Assembly (NCBI RefSeq): GCF_001649575.2
Contig: NC_051433.1
Coordinates: forward strand, 12,630,301-12,694,300
Reading direction: 5' to 3'
Origin: Kryptolebias marmoratus
Taxonomy: Eukaryota; Chordata; Actinopteri; Cyprinodontiformes; Rivulidae
Length of the DNA: 64,000 bases
Position numbers and translations under genes: made by a program. Position 1 is the stretch's first letter. Every line of letters begins with the position of its first letter. Shown piece after piece: positions 21,661 through 32,459 of the stretch. The notes under the pieces are model-generated. The model was not told the origin of the DNA and made no database searches. It saw only the letters and a program-made list of their open reading frames with translations.

Positions 21661-23624
21661 AGATCCTAAACATTTTGCTGTGTTTTTGTCCTATTTTATT
21701 CTTTATTTAGACACTAATCTGTTTTTGAATATGCTAAATATATATATTTGACGCTGACATTTTGAAAGGATGAGTGGCATGTCTCAGCCTTGTCTCTTTA
21801 CACATATTTTAGTGTCTAATTCTGTATTTATTTATTTTTGTTCTCAGGTGTGTTTCTGATTCCCTACGTCCTGTTTCTTCTTGCCTGTGGCATCCCGATG
21901 TTCCTCATGGAGACGGCCATGGGACAGTTCACCTCTCAGGGCGGCATCACCTGCTGGAGACACTTCTGCCCCTTGTTTGAAGGTCATTTTAAAAACTACT
22001 TTAATGCGCTGCAACAAACGGGGAATAATTTTCTTTGTGGCAATTTTATGTTTGCGATATGTACGAAGAGAAAGTGAGATTTGTGAAGAAAGTTGTCTTT
22101 TCAAAGCGACATGCTTTATTGCTTTTAAACTAAAAACTGAGCAGATCTTTCATATTTCAAGAATTGTAAATACATTTACAAATACAAACAATGTAAAAAA
22201 AAAACTTCAACGTGAAAAGGTGATAAATCTATACTAAATAAAAACAGGCAATATGACAGCAAGCATAAATGAAAAACAAGCTGTCACTTATTTTTATACA
22301 GTTTTAATATTCATGTACATACCATCAAAATAGTTATTTTTTAAATTGTTGGCTTTCATAAAGGAAATAGCATATTTTTATTAGTTTAAGTCGGCATCAG
22401 AAAAAGCTGAAAAAAAACAATATGGATAAAAAACACTATGCAAAGTTTTTGTTTTTTTAAATTGCCCAATAACGGCAAAACACAACTACACAAACACCAA
22501 TATAAAGTCATTTAAATTATAAAATGTCATAAAGAGGAAACAAAGAGGACTTTATGTTGTGTTTTATTCAGCCAAATGTGAACACAGGCAAACTGGAGGA
22601 TAAAGAGAAACTTGTTATCCATTTTAAAACAGACAACAAAAACAAATCTACTAATAAAGTAGAGTTCATAGAGAGATAATCGGCTTGTTTCACACCTGAG
22701 AAACATGATAAACCTGTGCACACAGAAGACTACCTGTTAATGTTGAACTGCTTTATTTAACAGAATAACAGAGCGCGACTTCCTTTTTATCTTTCTGTCT
22801 AATTTGTGAAAATCCGTGCGTGAGAGGGGATTTGAAGTTATAAAACTCTGCCGGCTCGAACACTTAAAGGTGTCAGTGTTTACCTGACGGACAGATATGT
22901 GTCTCTTTCTTTACATTCCCACAGAATGGAGGAACCATCTTGTCACTCACACTAAATGGATAACATTGTAATGAAGGAGAAAGTAAAACTTATTACTTAT
23001 TGCTGGATGTAATCAGTGGGTTCATTTGTACAGTCTGAACATGATCACATAAGTCAGTGTGCTTTTAATGTTGATGGGACTGTCTGGGGATTTTTGTAAT
23101 GTTCTGTCAAATAGTTAGTAGATGGTACCTTGTGAACTGTGACATCAGTCAAAGAGCACAGAGGAAGAAGAAAAGGGCAGAAATCTTCTTCCAGGGGAGG
23201 CTAAATGCTAGTCCTTTTATATAGATTTTTGGGCTTATAAAACTACATTTACCTAAAAATGTCATATCACTATAAAAGATCGATACATCAGCTAAGATTA
23301 AACCTCAACACTTTTGCATGACAGTTAAGATCCGTTTATCTTGCCGCTGTTTTCTCAGTCAAATAATGTCCACGTTGCTACGCGAGCGTTGGTCTCCGGA
23401 GGCTGCTTTCATTGTTTCCTGACCTGTTTAAAGAAGAAGAAGAGACGCAGAAAGACAAAAAGAAGGCCCAAGGAAACAAAGAAATCTTAAAAAAAAAAAA
23501 CACTCAAGGAGACAAAAATGAAGATGAGAAGACATTAAAAGACAAAGGGTTGCAAAAATGACAATAAGGAGACAGAAAGACAAAAGAGATGCATTAGAAG
23601 TCCAAACGCATGCACAAGGAGTCA

Positions 23625-23840
23625 GAGTGTGGCTGAAGTAGATCTCAAAGAGCAAATTTCTGAAGCATTTGAAGAGAGATTTCAGTACATTTCAATGAGT
23701 TTTAAAAAAAGCAGTAAATAAAGAGAACTATTTCAAAAAAATAAAAATGTTCCAAAACTCAAAAGTCATAGCTGAATGATTTACTGAAGCATTTAGAGTC
23801 CAAAACAATGAAGTGAATGCTGACTCAGCGTTTACACAGT
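23625..23840 (+). repeat. dispersed repeat, AAAGTCATAGCTGAATGA family
   Basis: The segment CAAAAGTCATAGCTGAATGA, followed by a tract rich in GAAGCATTT, resembles CACAAGTCATAGCTCCATTC near 51700 in the eno1 intron. Degenerate and non-coding. Confidence 0.35.
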
Positions 23841-24662
23841 GAAAAGCCAAATCACAACAAGGGGTTTGGTAGATGTTTGTTAGAAATCGTGATGGAAACA
23901 TTTATTTGTGAATGAAGACGAAAAAGCTTGAATCCACGCTGGTCTTGTCTGTGTCCTCAGGGATCGGCTACGCCACTCAGGTCGTGGTGGCGTACGGTAC
24001 CACGTCGTACATCGCCATCCAGGCGTGGGCCTTCTTCTACCTCTTCTCCTCCTTCAGCGCTGAGGTTCCCTGGGCCAGCTGCAGGAACACCTGGAACACA
24101 GGTGCGGCGTGCGTGTGTTTGAGCGTGCGTGCCTCCATCGGTCGTTTGTGTTGAGTACTCTTGTTTCGCCGATTCAGAGTTCTGCGTTGAGTTTGGTCAA
24201 GCGAACGCCTCATCCAATCGGACAGCAGCTGCGAACGCGACGACGCCTGCGACGGAATTCTGGGAGTGAGTTTGTTTTGTCGATGAGTTCAACCCCCTTT
24301 TGTTTCTTCTTGTCTTGTCTGTTGTGTAACTGTCTTATTTCTGACAATTTTAAGGTGAGAAAAAAATTGCTTCCTTTCCGAGAATGTGTTCTCCTGCTTT
24401 ATGTGTGTTCCTTTTCAGGAGACGAGTCCTGAGTATTACTCAGGGAATTGAGGAGATCGGTAGCTTAAGATGAGAGCTGGTCCTGTGTCTGTTACTCGCC
24501 TGGATCATCTGCTACTTCTGTGTCTGGAAAGGAGTGAGATCCACTGGAAAGGTGAGGTTACTTCCCATTTAACTCCTTTTGGACGTTGTGGAATTACACG
24601 TAACTGGATTCTATGGACAACTACGCAGTTTTTGGTTACTTTAGCTTCTTTTGACCCTAAAC

Positions 24663-24876
24663 CAGGGGTAGTCAACCCTGGTCCTCGAGGGCCTCCATCC
24701 TGCATGTTTTACTTGTTTCTCTGCTCCAACACACCTGATCTGAATCAATGGGTGATTAACAGGCTTCTGCAGAACATGAAGAGGTGATTTAACCACTGAA
24801 TCAGGTGTGTTGGAGCAGAGAAACAAGGAAAACATACAGAATAGTGGCTCTTCAGGACCAGGGTTTCCTACCCCTG
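24663..24876. mobile_element. palindromic hAT-type MITE
   Basis: A 214-bp element starts CAGGGGTAGTCAACCCTGGT and ends with a matching inverted CAGGGTTTCCTACCCCTG. The body is also inverted: GCTCCAACACACCTGA on one side, TCAGGTGTGTTGGAGC on the other. It is flanked by the perfect 8-bp direct repeat CCCTAAAC (24655-24662 and 24877-24884). CAG...CTG ends with an 8-bp target duplication are the hAT hallmark. It is a family I recall as very abundant in teleosts. It lies in an intron of the SLC6 pseudogene. Confidence 0.9.
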
Positions 24877-25619
24877 CCCTAAACTTTCCAAGTAACTAGC
24901 ACATAATCAGGTTTCACATTACGAGTGGAAGAAGTAAGTTTGGATTTAGAGACTAAAATGTAATTAGGATGTTTACTTATTGGATGTTTTTATAGTCGAA
25001 TGTGGGGAAATCCTTCAATGTTTCTTTATGAGTTAAGCTTCTTTAAACAAAATGACAAAAAAAAAAAATACACACTGTGGGGGTGAGATGGATGGAAATG
25101 CACGGATTTCAATGAAACTGAGTCACAGTGCTTCTTCCCTCGGCCAAGAAGAGGTTTTTTTATACCAGTTATTGTTAGGGGATCTATTTGAAGGAAGATA
25201 TGTGGACTGTTCTTAATTAAACCCATGCTTAAGACAAAAGAAGCAACAAACAAGCATAAAGTGAAGGCAGCTGTGGTAAGAAAAATGAAAAGATAAAAAC
25301 AAAAAGCTAAGCGAAGCTTCACAAACAGGATAGACAATCTGGTGCCAGTGGGGGTTCAGGCTTCAGTCTTTGTCCCGAAGTCAGGGAGCTTCGACGCTGA
25401 GGTCCACCCAGAGAATATCCCCCTTTTATCTCTCCGAGTTTTCATGTAAATTATCTCAGCAGACACACGGCACAGCAGTCATCCATTCCTGAAGTCTCTT
25501 ATGTTGACTCACAATTCAAGCCTGTTGTTCAGCAGTGAGTGCGATCGCTCAGAAGGTTTGGGTTTCATTTTGTAGAGACAGTTTTTAAAACGTTGGCTGC
25601 TTTGCAACCCAGAGTTGTG

Positions 25620-25860
25620 AACTAAGATGTTGCGCAATCTGCTAGCGCTCGGAGTGTGTGTTGAGGATGACCCTCAGCTACTACCACGTCAAATCTTAGC
25701 CCAGCGTCTGTAAAACTGACTGTGTTGTCGCTGTTTGCTAAAACTGATTTGCTGAGGTGGCCTCCAGCAGTTAGTCACTTGTATGTGGACATCAGGTGGT
25801 GACTTTAATTAAAATCTCTCCAATGGTTCAGAAGATATTTTGCTAACAGACAGACGGGCA
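25620..25860 (+). repeat. dispersed repeat, CAGCTACTACCAC family copy
   Basis: Contains CTCAGCTACTACCACGTCAA, CTGTAAAACTGACTGTGTTG and an end reading ATATTTTGCTAACAGACAGA. A smaller piece with GAGCTACTGCCACACC follows near 25909. Located in a pseudogene intron. Confidence 0.6.
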
Positions 25861-28800
25861 GGGTTGAAGTTTTAAACAAAGAACTTGTGAATGTCTGGGG
25901 ATGACCACGAGCTACTGCCACACCAAAATTGTGTATTCTGTAGATCATATTAAAGACACAGCAAAGTTCTTTCAAAATAAAAGAAATAATAGCAACTTTT
26001 ACCAAAATATTAGAAACGCATCGACCTTATTTGACAGCCGTGCACATGACACGTGAGGCGCAGCTCAGCACGTTTGGTTTATATTTTTTGCACAGCTGTG
26101 AGTTTAATATGTGCTTTTATTCACTCGTCATAAGTCAGAATCTCAGACAGAACTGTCATGTTTTTTTGTATTTTACAGTAAAGTAAAGTAGAGTTGGTAA
26201 ATAATCATGATTCGTGTCTTAAATTAGAGAGCATCACATATCATTAAGTTTGGTTTGATTCATTTGTGTTGTTCATTAAACACTATAAATGTCTTGATTT
26301 CATAAACTGGATGAAATTAAAAAACATCCCACATTTAGAGGTTTTAGTAACTGTCTGAAAGTGTCAGAACACTGGTTTTAAACATGACCACAAGCTTGAC
26401 AGTCTTATTTAATTTTTTTTTTTTTTTTACAGAAACCCCTCTGACATCTGTTTTAAAGTCGGTCGTTGTCGTTGTTTCTGATCTTGCTTTGCGTTCGACA
26501 GGTTGTTTACTTTACAGCCACGTTTCCGTATGTGATGATGGTCGTTCTGTTGGTCCGCGGACTCACGTTGCCCGGAGCCATGGACGGATTAGCGTTCTAC
26601 CTGTACCCGGAGCCCGCAAGGTTGGCGGACCCTCAGGTAGGTAACAAAGTGTCGGAACGATGCTGATGCTGATGGTGATGCTGATGCTGATGCATCGTTC
26701 TCACCACCGCCCGCTCGAGTTTCCTCCCTTACAGCAGGAAAAAAAGGAGAATATTGTCTCATGAGCTCATGTCAGTTTGTGCTTTAGGTTTGGATGGAGT
26801 CCTTTTCAAGTCCTTTTCTCTTTCGGGATCTGTCAGGGGAGTTTGACTTCTCTGGGCAGTTATAATAAGTTTAAAAATGATTGTTACAAGTAAGTGCATT
26901 CTGTTTTATTATCATTGCTACTATTACAGTCAGTTTCACAGATAATGAGCTAACACTTGGTGTGGTAGTCGCTGAGAGAGACTTTGCTTTGCTGTTGGCT
27001 ACATCTTGATGAAATGTGTTTGTCTCCTCAGGGACACGTTTCTTCTGTGTCTCGTAAACGGCGGCAGCAGTTTTGTGGCCGGGTTCGCAATCTTTTCCGT
27101 TCTGGGCTTCATGTCTTACGAGCAAGGACTGCCAATATCTCAGGTGGCTGCTTCTGGTGAGACGACTGCTTCTTGTTTTAATATTCAACACAGATAACAG
27201 CGACGTCTGTGTCCGTTAAGATTTATTGTTTAGCGAGTCATTGTTTCTTTCCATTCCCCACCAAAACGCCACAACATGTGGGTGCCTGCTTATAAGACCG
27301 GAAGTTTTTAAATTAAATAAAGAGAAAGGTAAAATGTGGGTACAGCACAAGGGGGCTCGGACTATATTTTATCCCTGCGACCACTTTTTGAATTGCAGCA
27401 TACAAATAAAACATCTTGCTCTGCAGTGAACTAGTTACATTAATTCCACAGGACCTGGTTTGGCGTTTATTGCTTATCCTCGAGCAGTCGCCATGATGCC
27501 TTTGCCTCAGTTATGGGCTGTGTGTTTCTTCGTCATGGTCATCTTGCTGGGCGCAGATACACAGGTACAGTAAACGACTCGTCTCTTTGCATTTACTCCA
27601 CTTTTCGCTATTGAGGGTTTTGGGTGGGAACGACGATTATCTCAGATCTCTTTAGAAGAGAAGTGTGGTAAACCTAACCATTACAGTCAATGCACTGAAG
27701 CATGAGACAACCATGGCCTAAGAGCAGTTTTGAATCAGAAATTAAAAGGAATATATATATCTACTGAACCCTCAAGCTCCCAGGCCTCTGGTAGAGGACT
27801 TGAGTTGAAAGTGAAAGTGGAAGCGCCCATGTGGAACAAATAGGGGCGAGACGGGAGCTCAAGCAAATAAATATATATAAGGCTTAAGTAGTTCTGAGTA
27901 GTTAGCATCTAACTTGCAGTAGACAGCAATCAGCACACTTAGTTTAAGGGATCAGGTAGAAATCCTGACAGCTCAGACTTTCACAGTTTAAAACAAGACA
28001 AACCTATAAAAACTATATTGTTAATTTTACTCCATGTTAGTGTTTTTTTTATGTTGAATGGTGCCTTTTTTTAGTCAAAGAATATCTGTTGCAACTAATG
28101 AATAAAGTGATGCATCGGACTGTACCATCTCTCTGGATGAAGCTGTTTTGAATCCTGATTTTAGTCTGACCATGTGACGCTTCATTATCTCTGCAGTTTG
28201 TGAGCCTGGAGTGCCTGATGACCTCGGTCACAGACATGTTCCCCTCCGTGTTTCGAAAAGCTTACCGCAGGGAACTGCTGCTGCTTTGTATCTGTACGGT
28301 TAGCTTCCTTCTCGGCCTCCTTTTCGTCACTGAGGTAAGAACTGCGAGTTCTGACGGCTCACTGTAATCACAACTCCATGTCCTGTTTGTGTGTGGTTTT
28401 TTTTTAAATTTAAAATCTAATCTAAAGCATTCTGATAATGAGTCCCAGCCTAAAATGACACCACTGGATTTGTTCATGTGAGATTATTCATTCAGTTGCT
28501 TCTATCTGCCTGCAGGGGGGGCTGTATTTCCTTCAACTCTTTGATCACTATGTTTGTAGTGGCAACAATCTTCTCCTCCTCTCAGTCTGTCAGTCGATAG
28601 CAGTCGGATGGATATATGGTGAGTTGTTACAAAAAAACAATTCTTGCATCACTTTAAATGACATTTTTTTCAAAGCAGACTGATTCATATTATGGATACC
28701 CCACTTTAAATTAAAAAGATATCTTCATATCGTTTGTATTTTCCTCATATTATTGCCTTTTTTTAAGTTCACAAGCCAATAAACGTTTTTATTTATTTTT

Positions 28801-28984
28801 ATGAAGCCAAAAACAAATACATAGATATTTAGGCACAGTCCTATTTCCGACTGTTCGCCTTACCCCTGCCCCTCTTCATTTGAAGTCACGAGGGGTGGTT
28901 AAAATACTTCCTATAGTTCCTATATTCCCTATAAAATGGGACTGAATCACTAAATATCCCCAGTTTGCATTGAGGTAAACAGAT

Positions 28985-29600
28985 GCAGGGTCTAAGCTTT
29001 GATTTTTGCAGCTCTGGGGTAGTTTGTAGTGTTGCCCCCCGAGTCAGGAGTGAGTCTTAGCCTCGGTTCAGGTATCTGGGAGTTTGATGGCAGGATGGAG
29101 CTGAGATTATTCGGGGTCCCATCTGCGGTACTGAGGGCTTTGTTCTGCTCTCTTGTGGTGAAGAAGGAGCCGAGCTGAAAGGCAAAGCTCTCCATTTACT
29201 GCTCCGTCTGTGTTCCGTGTTCCTCGCATGTGAGATGGATCCTGACTGAACGATACGAGAAGCAGAACTGAGCTTCATTTGTAGGATGGTCTAAGCTCAG
29301 CCTTAGAGACGAGGCGAGGAGCTACATTATCCAAAGGGAGCTCAGAGGAGAGCCGATGCTCCTTGTCATTGAAAGGAGTCAGCTGAGGTGGTTCAGGCAT
29401 CTGGTCTGGATGCCACCTGTGAGAAGACCCCCGGGGCAGACCCAGAACCTGCTTGAGGGATTATGTATCCTGTCTAGCCTGGGATCCCCCAGGAGGAGCT
29501 GGAAAAGGGAATGTCTGGGTTTCCCTATTGGACTTGTTACCTCCGAGACCCAACAACAGATAAAAAAATGGATACATGGATGGAAAAATGGACCCAACAT
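28985..29600 (+). mobile_element. L2-like LINE 3' fragment
   Basis: A broken + strand frame near 29356-29520 reads IERSQLRWFRHLVWMP and then a GxPRRSWKRE stretch, the C-terminal end that follows the reverse transcriptase in L2-like teleost LINEs. The 3' end runs into GATACATGGATGGA, the ATGG-rich tail usual for that group. Upstream bases to about 28985 look like more of the same element. It is 5' truncated and interrupted, in a pseudogene intron. Confidence 0.65.
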
Positions 29601-31612
29601 TGTCAAGGCCATATATGCCATGGGCAACTGATGTTGGCATACAGCATTACTTTTTTTGCTTGTTAAAGAATATCTACATTAAAACCAAATGTAATGCATC
29701 ACAACTCACAAGTTATAAAAATGAAATATTTTATCAGAAAATTACAATATTTTTTCTATTTTCAATGCTTGCTGAGGATAATGAAGAATAGATGAATCAC
29801 ATTTCTTCTCTTTCACATTTTCTCCTGATTTCTGCACAGAGGGCCACATTAACAACTTTCTGATTGTCTTTTTTTTATAATTTAAACATATAATTTGTAA
29901 CGTTTTACTCTAAACTAAACTTATTGAACTGTTTTTCTTCCCTTTTTGCCGCAGACTGTGCAGAAGCCTTTGTTATTTATTAAGCTTTAAACAAAAAAAA
30001 GGTTTTTAATTTTCCTGAACAGGTGCAGATCTCCTTTATGACAACATCGAAGACATGATAGGTTACTGCCCGTGGCCTCTGATGAAGATTTGCTGGCTTT
30101 ACGTCACCCCTGCGGTCTGTTTAGTGAGTGGAACAGAACTTCTGAAAACAGACATATTTCTGTGTGAATGTAAAGAGCGAAAAAGGAGTTTTATCTGGAA
30201 AAACAACAACAAAGTACAGTGAAAATATAATGTCAACGTGATGTTTTTTATGAGCTTAAACTATAAAAAAAATGTTTGGAGTCTCCTACAAATCATCTGT
30301 CTTGTGTATAAGTAAGAAAGAGAAACTTAAACATGTGAAAAGTTTCCTGAGACTCCATCTTCCAATCACTCTTTCACTATTAATTATTCTGTTATTCTGT
30401 GTTCGATAACCTCTGACCCTAACAATAATGCAAATGGCAAAGAAAGAAAAACGAGTGTTTAACTCGAAATAACAAAATTAAAGCAACTGAACACCAAGCA
30501 GATTAAACCAGCTAGCAAAAAGAAGAGTTTTTATTCAATAGGAGCAATTAACCTGTCAGCAAATAACCAGTTTGTTTTGGTTTTTGTTCTCGTCAGGGTA
30601 CATTCATCTTCTCCGTGGTCAGATACAAGCCTCTGAAGTTTAACAAAACCTACATTTATCCCGAGTGGGCTTATGCTCTGGGTTGGTTCCTCGGCCTCTT
30701 CTGCGTTCTTTTGGTTCCTATGTGGATCATCTTTAAGATGACCCAGATGGAAGGAACGGTTCGGCAGGGCAGTGATAAATAAAAACAATTAAAGTTTGAT
30801 TTTTTTCAAAACTTTTTTCAGAGCTTTAGTCTCATTCAAGAGAAACACAACAAAAAATACAAACTCTAACCACTTTACCGATGATCATTTTCAGGCCTTC
30901 TTACATATCAAATCTTTTTTTTTTTAAAAAAAAAACAACTGCTGTGTTAATGCAGTCACACAGAGAGTCAGCAAAAAGGCTGAACTCAACTCTTGGCTAA
31001 AACATCATCCACCGGTGCACTGTGTTGGTTAATCAAACACAGCCAAACATCTGGTAGATTACTCTCAGCTTCAATGTGCTGATGTTGGCCATCATTTATC
31101 ATTTATAACATCACTTGTTTCCCACAGAATCTTTATGTAAACATGCAGAAATAAGGGAAAGTTATGGGATCATAAGAAGCTCCTGAGGGAAATCAGAGAT
31201 GCACTAAATCTCGTCACAAGCTGTTTAAAAGCTGTTAAGACATTTTTTATTAAAACCGACTAAGTTAAAGTTCATTGCCGGTTTGAAGGCAGGACGTCAG
31301 GGCACCGGAGACACACAGAACATGATTCGAAAAGATTAATTCTGTTATAAATGTTATAATTTTAAAATCGTTATTTATTTTTCGGTTTTGCTTGTGTACC
31401 TGCTGACTGACTTGTCTCGTAGTTTCTCCGCCGAGTGAACAGAGCTCATCTTGTTTCCACAGAAACTCCGGCAGCTTTGTCGCCCTGAAAACCAGATGAG
31501 CAGCAGATCGGATCGACCCGAGTGGTGCCCTTTGACCCCGGCCAGCACTGACATGCCTGTCCCCACCGAGCACAAGGGTCGTGACGGAGCTGAGCTGGAG
31601 ATGCGAGTGTGA

Positions 31613-32413
31613 GACGCCCCTGATAAGAGTTTTAGACATGATTATTTATTTTTAAACATTCGTCTATGAGCTCGGCTCGTGTGTTCGTGTAACTCTCCGA
31701 GACACACGGTGTCAGATTTGTTGTCCACAACAACAAAATCAATCATCTACTTGCAGCCGAGGCTTGGATTGTATCGAGTGCTTTAATGAACACCTCTATG
31801 TTTGAACGTGGTGTTTGCTATGGACAAACTAAAGGTTAAAAATAGACAAGGGTCGGCCTCAGAGCGAGCACGCAGGTACGCTTTTATTCTCCGTATGAGT
31901 GTTGACGTCCCCCAACAGGACAACACAGTTCCCATCCTCCGGCACTCCAAACCCCAAACCTCCAAGCAGACTTTAGAAGAAGGGAAACACTTGGCTTTCC
32001 CCGCACAGAGGTTGATATTCGACAAATAAATATACTCTTTTGTGTTCGTGTCTTCCGGTCTCTCGTTCAAAGCTGAATTTCCACATCAAATCACCTCGAA
32101 GCCAAAGCAAACAAAAACATGATGGGATGTATATGTGCTCATTGTAGTAGAACAAACAAAACTGTACACTTTTACACACCAAGGACGAGGAAAACAAACA
32201 AACTCTGACACAGACTATCTATTAGATCATCCATTAACAGCTGGTGTGAATCTAACCAGCCACTCAGCTGAAGGGAACTTTCTGCTTTTGGAAGATTTTT
32301 TTAATTTTATTTTTTTGTACTAAAAAGGCCAAACAGCGACACTCGTACGATGTTACTAAATGGAATTCATATAAATAAATATGAGGTCAAAACACCTTGA
32401 GACATTAATCGTG
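31613..32413. other. intergenic region between tail-to-tail SLC6 pseudogene and ppil1
   Basis: About 800 nt with AATAAA-like strings (for example near 32025) but no coding exon. It probably holds the 3' UTR remains of the pseudogene and the end of the ppil1 transcript. Confidence 0.45.
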
Positions 32414-32419
32414 TTTATT
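32414..32419 (-). terminator. ppil1: ppil1 polyadenylation signal
   Basis: TTTATT on the + strand is AATAAA on the - strand, about 40 nt beyond the ppil1 stop codon. Confidence 0.6.
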
Positions 32420-32459
32420 TAAAAAAAGTACAAAAAATTTGAGAAAAGCAACCATTTGT

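Larger units (their letters stand above)
20453..31612 (+). pseudogene. SLC6 GABA/taurine/betaine-subgroup transporter, disabled copy
   Basis: The intact ancestor would be a 12-helix Na+/Cl- coupled solute symporter, closest by eye to SLC6A13 (GAT-2). Exons: 20453-20503, about 20838 or 20850 to 20994, 21848-21982, 23961-24101, 24178-24265, 24419-24551, 26502-26636, 26788-26889, 27032-27156, 27452-27564, 28197-28334, 28516-28618, 30023-30123, 30597-30767 and 31463-31612. Nine internal exons match the intact paralogue base for base in length. Three lesions are visible: TGA at 24471-24473 within the [11 protein letters not shown] stretch; exon 8 is 102 nt instead of 104, with scrambled bases at 26799-26809 and a resulting stop at 26863-26865; and the donor after 30767 is GGCAGT where the paralogue has GTCAGT. 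The donor at 21983 (GTCATT) is also weak. An assembly error at three sites is unlikely but possible. Confidence 0.8.

Noticed and set aside
24471..24473. TGA read as selenocysteine in the SLC6 copy
   Set aside because: No SLC6 protein is a selenoprotein, and the gene has two more lesions.
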